Source: Parachlamydiales bacterium
GTDB taxonomy: Bacteria; Chlamydiota; Chlamydiia; Chlamydiales; Rhabdochlamydiaceae
Length of the DNA stretch: 64,000 nucleotides
Direction: 5' to 3'
Assembly (NCBI GenBank): GCA_023265455.1
Contig: JAHFTQ010000005.1
Location: 1 to 64,000, forward strand
Below the pieces are notes generated by a model, which did no database searches, had not been told where the DNA came from, and saw only the letters and a program-made list of their open reading frames with translations. The translations under genes were made by a program, and so were the position numbers. Shown here piece after piece: positions 10,586 through 21,998 of this stretch. Numbering within the stretch: position 1 is the stretch's first letter; each line of letters begins with the position of its first letter.

Positions 10586-10720
10586 AAAATATTTTCCTTA
10601 TCAGATGGGGAGTTCATTCTAAGTTTTGTCTAATAATTTTGGCAAGTTTTAACACTAAAGCCTTGATTTTTGCAAGGAATTCAACGATGATGGGCGCTTT
10701 TTCACCCAAAAGATACTACG

Positions 10721-11767
10721 ATGAAAGAAATGTGTATTGATGTGAGGATGGCACTTCATTCGGGCATTGGGACCTACATTCGCAATATTATCCCAGCACT
10801 TTCCAATGTTTTTAAACTGAAACTCATCTGTCATCCGGATTTGATCGACGGATGGCCTTTTTTGCGTCAATCTGACTTGATCACCACCTCATGCCCGATC
10901 TATTCAGTACAGGAACAAGTGATTCTTCCTTTTCTTGTTCCTTCGTGCGATATTTTTTGGAGCCCTCATTATAATTTCCCTTGGGCTCCCTTAAGAGCCA
11001 AAAAGAAAATTGTGACGATTCATGATGTCTATCATCTGACGGGTCCTTTGAATATCTTGAAGAGATGGTATGCTCGCCAGATGGTGAGAAAGGCTGTCCA
11101 GCAGGCGGATCAAATTGTGACGGTTTCTCGCTTTACTCAAGGGGAACTTGTTAAATTTAACAGGGGTTCTGAGAAAAAAATTTCTATTATCCCTCTGGGA
11201 GTCGATTCTGCTAGGTTCTCTCCCTCGAATTCGCACGATGAAGTTAAATTAAAATACCAATTGCCGGATCGTTATTTTCTTTATGTGGGCAATCTTGCTT
11301 CTCATAAAAATATCGGGCGGCTTCTAATAGCGTGGGACTTAATCAGAGAAAAGTTGCCTGGTACGAAATTGGTTTTAGTGACCAAAAACAAGATCGAATT
11401 GCCTGAGGGGATTTTGCTTCTAAACCATGTCTTAGATGAGGAGCTTCCCACGCTTTATGCCCATGCCCGTGCTCTGATTCATCCTTCTCTTTATGAAGGG
11501 TTTGGGCTCACGCCGCTCGAGGCGATGAGCTGCGGCTGCCCGGTCATCGTTTCAAAGGTCGCGAGCCTTCCTGAAGTGTGTACGGATAGCGTGCTGTATA
11601 TCGACCCTTACAAGATCGAAGAGATGGCCGCGGCTATGGAAAAGCTAAGTCAAGATGACCACCTTCGAGCTGAGTTGATCAAGAAAGGACTACAAAGAAG
11701 TGAGATGTTCTCCTGGGAAAAAACCGTTGAAGCTCATATCAAGATATTTATGGAGGAAAAAAGATGA
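10721..11767 (+). CDS. Glycosyltransferase family 4 (group 1)
   Basis: GIGTYIRNI, HPSLYEGFGLTPLEAMSCGCPVI. Confidence 0.92.
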   Translation: MKEMCIDVRMALHSGIGTYIRNIIPALSNVFKLKLICHPDLIDGWPFLRQSDLITTSCPIYSVQEQVILPFLVPSCDIFWSPHYNFPWAPLRAKKKIVTIHDVYHLTGPLNILKRWYARQMVRKAVQQADQIVTVSRFTQGELVKFNRGSEKKISIIPLGVDSARFSPSNSHDEVKLKYQLPDRYFLYVGNLASHKNIGRLLIAWDLIREKLPGTKLVLVTKNKIELPEGILLLNHVLDEELPTLYAHARALIHPSLYEGFGLTPLEAMSCGCPVIVSKVASLPEVCTDSVLYIDPYKIEEMAAAMEKLSQDDHLRAELIKKGLQRSEMFSWEKTVEAHIKIFMEEKR

Positions 11768-13152
11768 AAATTGTGATTCTTGCAGGCGGTAAAGGAACCC
11801 GTCTTTGGCCGATTTCGAGAGAGTCGTTTCCTAAACAATTTCTTAAGCTGGGCGATGAAAAAACCTTGCTTCAGCAAACTGTCGAGCGATTTTTGTCATT
11901 TGCTAAACCAGAAGATATCTTTTTGGTCACTAATCGAGATTACTATTTTCTGGTTAAAGCCCAAGTCAAGACGTTGCATCCTTTGCTTGCAGAGCAGATT
12001 TTAATCGAGCCGATGCAGAAAAATACAGGACCTGCGATTGCCTATGCCATTAAATATTTGGAGGAGAAAAAACAGATCAGTGATGATGAGATCATCTTAG
12101 TTTCTTCTTCAGATTACTGGGTCTCTTCAACGGAAAAATTTTCGGCAGCAGTTAAACTCGCTGAGAAAGCGGCATCTCAAGGTAGCATTGTGACCTTTGG
12201 CGTGCCTCCTCATAAGCCCGAAACAGGATATGGTTATATCCATATTGACGCCTCTTCTGAACAAGAGGTTTATTCAGCCAAAGCCTTTGTAGAAAAGCCT
12301 ACCCATGAAGTTGCCCTGCAGTACATCGCATCAGGCGATTATCTATGGAATAGCGGAATTTTTGTCTTCTCGATCAAAACCTTCTGGCAAGAATTAGCGC
12401 TTCATGCCCAAGAGATGGAACAGCTCTGCCAGGGCAGCTTAGAAGAGCTGGAGAAAGATTTTGCTCGGATACCTAGTAACTCGATTGATTACGCCGTGAT
12501 GGAAAAATCAAAAAATATTTCCGTGGTCCCTTTTGACTTTCTTTGGTCCGATATCGGCTCATGGGACACCCTTTTTGAGATGATGAACAAAGATCATAAT
12601 CAAAATGTCACCGTCGGCAATGTGCATACGATCGACACAAAAAATAGCTTAGTCATTGGTGACAAACGCTTAATTTCGATGATTGGTTTAGAAGATATGG
12701 TGGTTGTAGAAACCGAAGACGCCCTCTTTTTAGGAAAAAAGGGAGAGTCACAGCGGGTGAAAGAGCTGGTAGCAGAATTGAAAAAAACCGGAAAAAAAGA
12801 GACTCAAGAGCATCTGATTACTCATCGTCCTTGGGGGTATTATAAAACCTTGGAGTCGGGGCCGCGCTATAAGGTCAAGCGAATTTTAGTCGATCCTCTC
12901 CAAATCTTGAGTTTGCAGATGCACTACCACCGCAGTGAGCATTGGGTCGTGGTTCAGGGGACTGCCAAAGTTACCATCGGAGAGACGACGCAAATTCTTC
13001 ATGAGAACCAAAGCACCTATGTTCCCAAGGGAGTCGTCCATCGATTAGAAAACCCCGGCAAAGTTCCCCTTGAAATCATTGAGATTCAAGTCGGTGAGTA
13101 TCTGGGCGAGGATGATATTATCCGCATGGAAGACATCTACGGAAGGCAATGA
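11764..13152 (+). CDS. manC: Mannose-1-phosphate guanylyltransferase / mannose-6-phosphate isomerase
   Basis: VILAGGKGTRLWPISRESFPKQFL; C-terminal cupin LSLQMHYHRSEHWVVVQGTAKVT. Confidence 0.93.
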   Translation: MKIVILAGGKGTRLWPISRESFPKQFLKLGDEKTLLQQTVERFLSFAKPEDIFLVTNRDYYFLVKAQVKTLHPLLAEQILIEPMQKNTGPAIAYAIKYLEEKKQISDDEIILVSSSDYWVSSTEKFSAAVKLAEKAASQGSIVTFGVPPHKPETGYGYIHIDASSEQEVYSAKAFVEKPTHEVALQYIASGDYLWNSGIFVFSIKTFWQELALHAQEMEQLCQGSLEELEKDFARIPSNSIDYAVMEKSKNISVVPFDFLWSDIGSWDTLFEMMNKDHNQNVTVGNVHTIDTKNSLVIGDKRLISMIGLEDMVVVETEDALFLGKKGESQRVKELVAELKKTGKKETQEHLITHRPWGYYKTLESGPRYKVKRILVDPLQILSLQMHYHRSEHWVVVQGTAKVTIGETTQILHENQSTYVPKGVVHRLENPGKVPLEIIEIQVGEYLGEDDIIRMEDIYGRQ

Positions 13153-14225
13153 AAATAGCTCTTATTCATGATTGGCTAGTTACCCTGGGAGGAGCTGAGA
13201 AAGTTCTAGAAGAGATTTGGAATCTCTACCCTTCTCCCATTTTTACATTGTTCGATGGACAAATCATGCCAGGGAAAGAAGTTTTTTCTTCCTTTTTACA
13301 AATGATGCCCGGAGCTTTTCGTCATCACCGCTACTATCTCCCTTTTTTTCCTTGGGCAATTGAGAAGTTTAAATTGCAGGATTTTGATGTTCTTTTGTCA
13401 AGTTCGCATGCCGTTGCAAAAGGAATCCGTACGCGTAAAGGCCAATTGCATATTTGTTACTGCCATACTCCTATGCGTTATGCATGGGATCTTGAGGAGC
13501 AATATACTGAAGATCTGGATCCTATTCGAAGGTGGGGAGCTAAAGCCATCTTGCGCTACCTCCGTGGATGGGACTTATCAGCCACATCTCGTGTCGATCA
13601 TTTCATCGCTAATTCTAACTTTGTTGCCCAGCGCATTGAAAGGATTTATAAACGCAAAGCCACTGTCATCTATCCTCCTGTCTCAACTGAAAAGTTCTAC
13701 CTCTCGGAAAACAAAGAAGATTACTATATAACAGTATCGCGCTTAGTCCCTTATAAGAGAATCGACCTCATGATAGAAGCCTTTAAGGCTCTACCCCATC
13801 GCAAGCTCATTGTCGTTGGCGATGGCCCTGAAATGAACCGCTTAAAAAAAATGGCCCCTTCTAATGTTGAAATGAAAGGACGCCAAAGTGATGCTGCTGT
13901 AGCTTCGCTTCTCAGTCGGGCTAAAGGGTTTATATTTGCAGCTGAAGAAGATTTTGGGATTGCGCCTGTCGAAGCAGAGGCCAGCGGCACCCCTGTCATA
14001 GCCTATGGCAAGGGGGGAGTTTTGGAGAGTGTGATTTCAGGGAAGACGGGGGTGTTTTTTCAGGACCCCACTGCTAATAGTCTAGTTGAAGCCATTTTGA
14101 GATTTGAAACGTTAAGCTTTGATTCCAAACAAATTAAAGATCATGCGCAGCAGTTTGGAGTGGACCGTTTTAAAAGGGAATTCCAAGCCTTCGTAGAGCA
14201 AAAATGGGAGGAATTTCTAACGTAA
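13149..14225 (+). CDS. Glycosyltransferase family 4 (WbaZ-like mannosyltransferase)
   Basis: HDWLVTLGGAEKVLEEI, CYCHTPMRYAWDLEEQY, SRLVPYKRIDLMIEAF. Confidence 0.85.
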   Translation: MKIALIHDWLVTLGGAEKVLEEIWNLYPSPIFTLFDGQIMPGKEVFSSFLQMMPGAFRHHRYYLPFFPWAIEKFKLQDFDVLLSSSHAVAKGIRTRKGQLHICYCHTPMRYAWDLEEQYTEDLDPIRRWGAKAILRYLRGWDLSATSRVDHFIANSNFVAQRIERIYKRKATVIYPPVSTEKFYLSENKEDYYITVSRLVPYKRIDLMIEAFKALPHRKLIVVGDGPEMNRLKKMAPSNVEMKGRQSDAAVASLLSRAKGFIFAAEEDFGIAPVEAEASGTPVIAYGKGGVLESVISGKTGVFFQDPTANSLVEAILRFETLSFDSKQIKDHAQQFGVDRFKREFQAFVEQKWEEFLT

Positions 14226-15491
14226 ATGAACTGGCAACAGAGCTCCCTACAACGCGGGTTGTTCAAGTGCTTTGTTGTGCTGGGACCCTTAGGAAACCTT
14301 TTGACGCCTCAGCTTTTTTCACATGCTTTTCGAACCTATTATTTCATTTTACTCGGATTTCCCCTGTTTTTTATACCCCTCCGAAAAAAACAAACTAAAG
14401 CGGTGATCTTTGCATTACCCTTCCTTTTGTATTGTTTGTTTTCTACAGTCCTGAATCTTCCGAACACAGAAGCCGATTTGCCTTTTTTTCGTTTCGGCCT
14501 TCTTTTTTTTCAGTTCTTATTTGTTGCAGGAGTCTCTGGAATTATAAGGAATGAAATATCCTTTGTTTTTCTATATCTTAAGGCCTATTTCGTCTCTCTG
14601 ATCGCAGGATATATTTTGTATACAGGGTTCTATCTCAAGGTTTTTCCTATGGAGTTTCTAGAAAAATTTTCTGTTCTGTCGCAAATGGGATACGGATTTC
14701 TAAGATTTTCTCCCGGATCCTACCCGAATGAATATGGAATTGTGTCCAGTTTTGTTCTTTCCATTCTGACTTTGTTGTTAATCGAAAACAAAAAGGTTTT
14801 TTCCAAACCTTTTTTAATTATTTTTTATAGTTTGACTCTAGGCGCCCTTTTGCTTTCGACAACTCGGGCTGCTTGTCTAGCTTATGGTTTTTCTCTCATT
14901 TACCTAGGATTCAGCAAGGGGTGCTTGAAAAAAATAGTCATGCTGGTCACAGCGGGATTATTATCGGTTGCTGGAATTTTAATGGGCTGTGGAATCGATC
15001 TTTCTAAGTTTTTTTATATAGGATTTAGCCTGGACACTCTTTCAACAGGATCTCTCTATGATCGATTTTTTACCTGGAGCAATTCATTGGAAGCTTATCT
15101 CGAAACACCTCTAATAGGGACGGGATTTTCTACGCAAACCTCTCTACACAATCTCTATTTGCAATTGATTTTTGAATTGGGTGTCTTAGGGGTTATATTA
15201 TTTCTTGTAAGGGCTTTTTTCCATTTTTTCGATCGGAAATATTTTACTCTGCAACGCACGGAGCTTTCTTTAGAACAGAAATTCCTACGTACAGTGGCAA
15301 TCTTGGGGGCGATCCATGTCTTATGGTTTGCCGGAAGCAATCACAATCTAAATCACCATCTGACATGGCTTGTCATTTTTTTTCTTTCTTCCGAAAGAGC
15401 ACTAAAATCTAAAAATCAATTGAAGATATCCGGTGTTGTCACTGATGCCGTCGCCGAACTTACCTTCGTAGCGAAGAGCGGCAGAGAGTAG
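14226..15491 (+). CDS. O-antigen ligase/polymerase-like membrane protein
   Basis: Polytopic; IGTGFSTQTSLHNLYLQLIFELGVLG motif typical of Wzy/WaaL-type proteins; last ~90 bp overlap the convergent autotransporter. Confidence 0.7.
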   Translation: MNWQQSSLQRGLFKCFVVLGPLGNLLTPQLFSHAFRTYYFILLGFPLFFIPLRKKQTKAVIFALPFLLYCLFSTVLNLPNTEADLPFFRFGLLFFQFLFVAGVSGIIRNEISFVFLYLKAYFVSLIAGYILYTGFYLKVFPMEFLEKFSVLSQMGYGFLRFSPGSYPNEYGIVSSFVLSILTLLLIENKKVFSKPFLIIFYSLTLGALLLSTTRAACLAYGFSLIYLGFSKGCLKKIVMLVTAGLLSVAGILMGCGIDLSKFFYIGFSLDTLSTGSLYDRFFTWSNSLEAYLETPLIGTGFSTQTSLHNLYLQLIFELGVLGVILFLVRAFFHFFDRKYFTLQRTELSLEQKFLRTVAILGAIHVLWFAGSNHNLNHHLTWLVIFFLSSERALKSKNQLKISGVVTDAVAELTFVAKSGRE

Positions 15492-18400
15492 GTCTTTGAC
15501 AAAGACTCCGGTGAGGCCGGTTGCAACGTTGAGGAAGTCGCGGTTGGGCTCCATGCCGGTGACAGTAAATTGACAGCTGACGCTGCGAAAGCTTGCGGTG
15601 AGGTGCTCGCCATTGAAGGGGTGTTGGTGGATCCAGCTCAGTTTGAGATCGTGGGTCCATTTGGAGTGCTTAAGGGTGGCGCATTTGGCGATTTTTAGGC
15701 CCAGTTCTCCTCGGAGGAGATCGGCATGGGATGAAGCGATGTTAAGACTGAGGCTGCGGGCTCCTTTTTCTGAGTAGCCCTTCTCATGGAGATAGATGTA
15801 GTCGACGCCAAGGAAGGGAGAAAATGTCATATCAACGGCAGGATAGAGGATGACTCCAAAATCGAGGTGGGCAATCGCGCTGTAGCCCCGGTGCTCACTG
15901 GTGGAGTGGCGATTGATGTTGGTGAAGCGGATATGGCGGGAGGCGTGGTAGTCGTTGAACGAGGCAAGACCCGAGAGGCTGAGGAAGAGTCTATGGTTAA
16001 ACCAGCTCATGTAGGGACCGACATAATAGCTACTGATACTTCCACTGCCGCGAGAGTCATTCCATTTCATCGAAGAGTGATTATAAGCGCCTGCAAGACC
16101 TAAAAAAAGTTGGCTGAAAAGACGGCGGTCGAAACCGAAAACGCCCGAGACGGTCCGAGCGTTAAAGCCCCGATTGACTCCTTGACGCTCTTGTCGCAAA
16201 AAATCTCCGCTGGTATTGGTCCAGAAACTCCAAGGATGAGTGTCGGCCATGCAGGGATTGCAAGGTGTTCTATAGAGGTCATCGACACGTTGAGAAATTG
16301 CTGTTCGAGCTAAGACGAGATTATTTTCTTCGGTGATCTTCAATGCCGTGAGTTGGGAGGGCTGGATTTCATCGAGAGCGTCTCTGACTTCAGAAACAGG
16401 TCTGAAAACAAGGGTCTGCACAATGGAAAGAAGATCGGACCCCGCGGGAAGTTGGCTAGGAGTTATGCATTTAGCAACCTTACCCGCATTACCCCCTTGA
16501 ATCACATTAGAAAAGGGGACCATTTGCAATAGGAGTCTGACGGTTCCTGTGGGATCGTTATAAACTAAAGAGCCGCCAAAAAAAGGGTTTCCAAAACTGA
16601 TCGCCGAAAAAGTTCCTGTGACAGGGCCGCCTGCGGCGGTGATCAATGTATAAAATGTTGTGGGGTTATAGACCCCGGGCTGAAGGCCGATATTGACCTG
16701 CGCTGGGCTTCCAATCGTCACAGCTGCGCTCACCGTCAAAAGACCGGTCGCTGTCGGTGTGAGGGATGTACTAAATGTTGAACCGGCAGCTTGGTTATAG
16801 TTTCCCGTAATAGTCAGGTTGCCAAGGCCCAGTTGCAAGGTTCCGTTATTCGTGACATTACCTGTGATCGTTCCCGTTCCTCCCAGAAGAGCTCCAGAGG
16901 CCACCGTGACAGGGGATGTTAAGTTAGCGCCCGTCCCGATGAGAAGGCCTCCTGCGGAGACGGTTGTCGTGCCTTGAGTCTGCGCTCCTAAAAGAGTCAA
17001 ATTCGCAGAGCCGTTCTTGACAAGAGCTCCAGCGCCGATGAGTGTGCCAGAAAAAGTCCCATCCGTTGTTTGGTTAAAAATAAGGGTAGCTGTGTTGTTG
17101 ATCGTGCCTTGCAAGCTGGTGGTGTTGCCTTGGAGTGTTCCGCCGGAGACGACGGTCCCGCCGGTATAAGAGTTCGCTCCGGTGAGGGTCAACATTCCAG
17201 GGCCTAGGAAAGTGAGAGCCCCGCCCACTCCACTGATCACGCCACTATACGTGGTGGTCTGAGGTGTGCTGATGGTTAGTGTAGCGGTTCCTAAAGTCGT
17301 ATTGCCAGAGCCTGAGAGGGCTCCGATCGTTTGGTTAAAGTTGTTTAAATTAAAAACTCCCGGAGAATTGATGGTGAGATCTCCGCCTGCAGGAAGGCCA
17401 TTTGCAATACCTAGTTGAAGAGTGCCTCCATTAATGGTGGTGCCGCCTGTGTAGAGATTGACGCCGCTTAAAATGAGAGTCGCAGGGCCTTGATAAACAA
17501 AAGAGCCCGCCGAAAGCGCCATCACACCCGAATAGGTGGCGTTGCTAGCGCCGTTAACGGTGAGTCTTGCCGTTCCCAAAGAGATCCCGCCAGAGCCCGA
17601 AAGCGTTCCAATGGTTTGAAGGGTCGACGGACTGATGTCCAAATTTCCACCTGTCAAAGCCACCGCTCCGTTAGCTGAAAGAGCGTTGTTAGCGCTGAGC
17701 TGCAGGGTTCCAGCATTGACCGTTGTCCCTCCCGTAAATGTGTTAGCTCCACTGAGAGTCCATATGAAGCCACCATTTTTTACAACAGATCCCAGACCCG
17801 AGATACGTCCTGCAAAAACCTGGTTGGCATTAGGGGCCACCGTTAGGACGGTGGGAGCGGTGTCTAATGTCACAGAGCCCGTGCCGGTCAGATTACGCAC
17901 TGACTGACTGAAACCGTTGAGATTGAGTACGCCGGGGGTGTTAACAACGACATCACCTGCTGGCAAAAGTGCATCCGCCACTTGAATTCTCAGGGTGCCG
18001 CTTGTGATCGTTGTGCCTCCTGAATAGGTGTTATTGTTTGTTAAGTTAAGAGCTCCGCCTCCTGTCACCGTCAGACCTCCGGTACCAAAGATAACGCCAC
18101 TGTAAGTGGAAGTCGTTGTCGTTGTTGTCGTCAATACACCGCTGCCTAAAGAGACGTTACTTGTTCCGGAGAGAGTCCCGATGGCTTGGTTGTTTCCAAA
18201 CAGACTGAAAACTCCTCCGCTCATCGCTACCGCTCCCGTAGGGGGCATCACGTTCGCTGCGCTACATTGAAGAGTTCCGCTTGTGATCGTTGTGCCTCCA
18301 CTGTAGGTGTTGGCGCCGCCATAAACCGTGAGCGCCGGACCTATCACATTCACAGATCCCGTCCCACTGATAACGCCCGATAAGGTGATGGAAACGCTTG

Positions 18401-18794
18401 TATTAGTGATGACAAGATTAGAAGCCAGCGTCACTGGCGCTGAGATCGTATGAGCCCCACCCGTATTATTAAGAGCGGCAGCTCCTACGCTAACATTAAA
18501 CGTCAGGAAATTAGCTCCCATGGGAGCTATGGAATAACTATTGACGAGGTTAGAGAATTCAAGAGTGCCGACAGTAGGACTAATATCTAAAGTGACTGTC
18601 GAAGGAGCGCCAATAGAGCCACCGAATATCGCAGTCGCCCCCACACCATTAGGAACGGTGGCAGGAGCCCAATTGGCTGGCGTTCCCCAGTTCCCCCCGC
18701 CTACGGCAGCCCAAGTCTCTGGATATAAGGAGGCGGTATATAGAATAGCCGCTGTTAATAAAATTTTATTTTTCATCATTACAAAGTAGCGCAC
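15402..18794 (-). CDS. Autotransporter with passenger-associated (PATR) beta-strand repeats and C-terminal beta-barrel
   Basis: Repeated NTYSGGTTITSGTLQ / GVISGTGGLT units, signal peptide, C-terminal barrel ending YLQLIFRF. Confidence 0.93.
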   Translation of the reverse strand: MRYFVMMKNKILLTAAILYTASLYPETWAAVGGGNWGTPANWAPATVPNGVGATAIFGGSIGAPSTVTLDISPTVGTLEFSNLVNSYSIAPMGANFLTFNVSVGAAALNNTGGAHTISAPVTLASNLVITNTSVSITLSGVISGTGSVNVIGPALTVYGGANTYSGGTTITSGTLQCSAANVMPPTGAVAMSGGVFSLFGNNQAIGTLSGTSNVSLGSGVLTTTTTTTSTYSGVIFGTGGLTVTGGGALNLTNNNTYSGGTTITSGTLRIQVADALLPAGDVVVNTPGVLNLNGFSQSVRNLTGTGSVTLDTAPTVLTVAPNANQVFAGRISGLGSVVKNGGFIWTLSGANTFTGGTTVNAGTLQLSANNALSANGAVALTGGNLDISPSTLQTIGTLSGSGGISLGTARLTVNGASNATYSGVMALSAGSFVYQGPATLILSGVNLYTGGTTINGGTLQLGIANGLPAGGDLTINSPGVFNLNNFNQTIGALSGSGNTTLGTATLTISTPQTTTYSGVISGVGGALTFLGPGMLTLTGANSYTGGTVVSGGTLQGNTTSLQGTINNTATLIFNQTTDGTFSGTLIGAGALVKNGSANLTLLGAQTQGTTTVSAGGLLIGTGANLTSPVTVASGALLGGTGTITGNVTNNGTLQLGLGNLTITGNYNQAAGSTFSTSLTPTATGLLTVSAAVTIGSPAQVNIGLQPGVYNPTTFYTLITAAGGPVTGTFSAISFGNPFFGGSLVYNDPTGTVRLLLQMVPFSNVIQGGNAGKVAKCITPSQLPAGSDLLSIVQTLVFRPVSEVRDALDEIQPSQLTALKITEENNLVLARTAISQRVDDLYRTPCNPCMADTHPWSFWTNTSGDFLRQERQGVNRGFNARTVSGVFGFDRRLFSQLFLGLAGAYNHSSMKWNDSRGSGSISSYYVGPYMSWFNHRLFLSLSGLASFNDYHASRHIRFTNINRHSTSEHRGYSAIAHLDFGVILYPAVDMTFSPFLGVDYIYLHEKGYSEKGARSLSLNIASSHADLLRGELGLKIAKCATLKHSKWTHDLKLSWIHQHPFNGEHLTASFRSVSCQFTVTGMEPNRDFLNVATGLTGVFVKDLLSAALRYEGKFGDGISDNTGYLQLIFRF

Positions 18795-18808
18795 CAGCTA
18801 GATGTCTG

Positions 18809-20794
18809 TCAATCGAGCAATAAGAGTTCTTGATAGTGCTTGAGGAGATCGCGGAAGTGGGCTGCCTCTTCGAAGTGGAGCTCTTTGGCAGCGCGCTTCA
18901 TCTCTTTCTCGTACAGATCGATTTTGGAGGTGATCTCTTCCCTTGTGAGAAGAGAGGGGATTTTTTCTCCCTCTTCTTTGAGAGTTTGAACCACTTCGCC
19001 AAAGGTCTGGGCAAGATCTTCAATCACTTGCCGTTTGACAGTATGAGGAATAATGCCGTGCTGTTGATTGTAGGCTTCTTGGACAGCTCTGCGATCACGA
19101 GTGATCGTTAGAGTCTTCTCGATAGATTTTGTAATCTTATCAGCATACATGATGACACGTCCTTCGACATTACGCGCCGCACGGCCGCAGGTTTGAATGA
19201 GAGACGTTTCACTCCGGAGAAATCCCTCTTTGTCGGCATCGAGGATGGTGACAAGAGAGACTTCGGGAATATCGAGTCCTTCTCTGAGAAGGTTAATGCC
19301 AACTAACACATCGATGACGCCGCGTCTGAGTTCATTGATGATCTGAACGCGCTCTAAAGTTTCGATGTCGGAATGGAGGTAGCGCGCCTTGACACCGATT
19401 TCGGTGAGATATTTTGTGAGGTCTTCGGCAAGTTTTTTGGTCAGTGTTGTGACAAGAACACGCCCTCCTTTTTCAGTGGCCTGACGGATCTCTTCGAGAG
19501 CGTTGTCTACTTGGTGGGTTGCAGGACGAATCTCAATCACAGGATCGAGAAGTCCTGTGGGCCGAATGATCTGTTGGACAATTTCCCCGCCAGACTCTTG
19601 CACCTCCCAAGGTCCTGGAGTCGCAGAGACAAAAACCACCTGATGAATCCGGTGATAGAACTCTTCAAACTTTAAAGGGCGGTTATCGTAGGCAGAGGGA
19701 AGACGAAACCCAAACTCAACAAGGGAGGATTTACGAGCGCGGTCGCCATTGTACATCGCGTGGACTTGGGGGATGGTTTGATGCGATTCATCGATGAAGA
19801 GAAGAAAATCGGGGGGAAAATAATCGAGAAGGCAAGGGGGAGGATCACCGGCTACTCGGCCGCTGAAATGCCGGGAGTAGTTTTCGACACCTTTACACGT
19901 CCCCATCTCACGGAGCATTTCGAGATCATGGCGCGTGCGCTCGACAATCCGCTGATGCTCGAGATATTTTTTTTCTGTTTCGAAAAAAGCCGAGCGTTCC
20001 TTGAGCTCGGCTTGAATCGTTTCGATGGCACGCCACCTAACTTCTTCGGGAGTGACGTGGTGCGATCCTGGGAAAATAGTCACTTTGTCTTGACGATTTT
20101 TAACGCCTCCGGTCAAGGGATCAATTGCGCTAATTCTTTCGATCTCATCACCAAAAAACTCAATACGGTAAGCCAGAGCCTCTTCATAAGCTGGTGCAAT
20201 TTCCAGAACATCGCCGCGTGCCCGAAAAGTTGCGCGGACTAATTCGTAATCACTGCGCTTATACTGCATCTGAACGAGATGGATGAGAACATCGTCACGG
20301 CGCCTTGTCTGGCCAACTTGAAGCGAAAGCTGCATCTGCCGGTAATATTCAGGAGTACCCAGACCGTAAATACAAGAGACGGAAGCCACGATGAGCACAT
20401 CTCTTCGCTCGATAAGGGAGCGGGTTGCCGAAAGCCGCATCCTATCGATTTGATCATTGATGGCCATGTCCTTTTCAATGTAGGTATCGGTACGAGCGAT
20501 ATAAGCCTCTGGCTGATAGTAATCGTAGTAGGAGACAAAATACTCGACAGCGTTTTCAGGGAAAAATGATTTGAACTCTTGGTAAAGCTGAGCTGCCAGC
20601 GTTTTATTATGGGCAAGGACAAGCGTAGGGCGCTGAACCTTGGCAACAATGTTGGCCATCGTGAAGGTTTTTCCAGAACCGGTGATCCCTAGAAGAACCT
20701 GGAATTTTTTAGGCGCGAGCACACCCTCGACCAACTTTTCAATGGCAGCGGGTTGATCTCCCTTGGGTTCATAAGAGGTATGTAATTTAAACAT
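18809..20794 (-). CDS. uvrB: Excinuclease ABC subunit B
   Basis: [46 protein letters not shown]-terminal UVR motif. Confidence 0.98.
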   Translation of the reverse strand: MFKLHTSYEPKGDQPAAIEKLVEGVLAPKKFQVLLGITGSGKTFTMANIVAKVQRPTLVLAHNKTLAAQLYQEFKSFFPENAVEYFVSYYDYYQPEAYIARTDTYIEKDMAINDQIDRMRLSATRSLIERRDVLIVASVSCIYGLGTPEYYRQMQLSLQVGQTRRRDDVLIHLVQMQYKRSDYELVRATFRARGDVLEIAPAYEEALAYRIEFFGDEIERISAIDPLTGGVKNRQDKVTIFPGSHHVTPEEVRWRAIETIQAELKERSAFFETEKKYLEHQRIVERTRHDLEMLREMGTCKGVENYSRHFSGRVAGDPPPCLLDYFPPDFLLFIDESHQTIPQVHAMYNGDRARKSSLVEFGFRLPSAYDNRPLKFEEFYHRIHQVVFVSATPGPWEVQESGGEIVQQIIRPTGLLDPVIEIRPATHQVDNALEEIRQATEKGGRVLVTTLTKKLAEDLTKYLTEIGVKARYLHSDIETLERVQIINELRRGVIDVLVGINLLREGLDIPEVSLVTILDADKEGFLRSETSLIQTCGRAARNVEGRVIMYADKITKSIEKTLTITRDRRAVQEAYNQQHGIIPHTVKRQVIEDLAQTFGEVVQTLKEEGEKIPSLLTREEITSKIDLYEKEMKRAAKELHFEEAAHFRDLLKHYQELLLLD

Positions 20795-21998
20795 GTATCA
20801 TGTGGGTAACTTGGAAGATCACGATTCCTAAGGCGATGATTAGAATCGCGATCAATAATTTTTTGCCACCTGCGACCCGGTAAGACGAGGCAACGTTTTG
20901 ATGATAACGGTTTTTCCAGGCCATGAGCGCGGGGAGGACACCAAAAAGAATGACGGCGCAAATGCCTCCAGCAAAGTTAAGAGCGCTTAAGAAAAGGTTG
21001 GGATAGATGAAAGCAAAAAAGAGGGGCGGAGCTAGCGCCAGCACACAAAGCCACACGTTTTCATTTTTTTCTCCCTTCACCTTGAGTGCGTCAGCTAGAA
21101 AATGAATGAGCGCAAGCGTCTGTGCAAGAAAAGAGCTGAGAAGAGCAAAGAGCGCGAGTGCCTCGGCAAAGTTACTCACCCATGAGCTCCCTAAAATGCC
21201 TGCAACCGCATCGGAGGCTTGTCTGCCTTGCTGTAGACTGTTGATAATTCCCCAGTCTCCCTCCGCTGGAACAATGCCTAAAACGACCACTTCCCAAATC
21301 AGATAAACAATCAGCGCAAATAGGCTACCTGCCAAAATTGTCTTCCGCACTAGCCTGACGTCATTGTTCATGTAAGTCATGATTGTCGGTACCATATTGT
21401 GATAGCCAAAGGCAATCACCAGCACGGGAAGAGAGAAAATCGCATACGACGGCTCAGTCCTGAGTAAAAGCTTGGGCTCGATATAATGAACTCCGAGAAA
21501 TACCATCCCTAGGTAGGTCAAGATTTTCCCGAACATAAAGACACGATTCCAATGATCGACCGTACGGGTGCCTTGATAAGCAAGCCCTCCAAAAATGGCT
21601 GTAAAAAAAAGAGCTCCGACCCATTTGGGTAGATGCCAGGAAAAAACCGTTTGAAAATAGGTCGAGCTTAAGCTGCCGCTCCCTGAAATGTAGGCCACTA
21701 GCAAAGAGTAAAAAAGAAAAAGATAGAGAACCCAACTGAGAATGCGCCCTGCAGGACCAAAGGCACGCCCCACCATCGAGACGATGTTGACCCTCTCTTG
21801 AAAAGAGCCATTGACCTCCACCATGAGAAGTCCTGTCACCGTCATGAATCCCCAGGCAATCAAGAACATGACGAGCGAAGGAAAAAAACCTGCGAGCCCC
21901 GTCATAATAGGAAGGGCGAGCATGCCAGCTCCGATGCAGCTTCCTGCAATCAGCAGCACGCCTCCAATCAAAGTGCCTGTCGTTTTAGGTGCGTTCAT
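20787..21998 (-). CDS. tyrP: Aromatic amino acid (tyrosine-specific) transport protein
   Basis: [25 protein letters not shown]-family topology; start placed at MNAPKTTG because longer ORF overlaps thyX. Confidence 0.88.
   Translation of the reverse strand: MNAPKTTGTLIGGVLLIAGSCIGAGMLALPIMTGLAGFFPSLVMFLIAWGFMTVTGLLMVEVNGSFQERVNIVSMVGRAFGPAGRILSWVLYLFLFYSLLVAYISGSGSLSSTYFQTVFSWHLPKWVGALFFTAIFGGLAYQGTRTVDHWNRVFMFGKILTYLGMVFLGVHYIEPKLLLRTEPSYAIFSLPVLVIAFGYHNMVPTIMTYMNNDVRLVRKTILAGSLFALIVYLIWEVVVLGIVPAEGDWGIINSLQQGRQASDAVAGILGSSWVSNFAEALALFALLSSFLAQTLALIHFLADALKVKGEKNENVWLCVLALAPPLFFAFIYPNLFLSALNFAGGICAVILFGVLPALMAWKNRYHQNVASSYRVAGGKKLLIAILIIALGIVIFQVTHMIHV

Noticed and set aside
15416-18789. Numerous + and - strand ORFs inside the autotransporter
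   Set aside because: They are alternative-frame ORFs in a repetitive GC-biased coding region; no SD or domain support.
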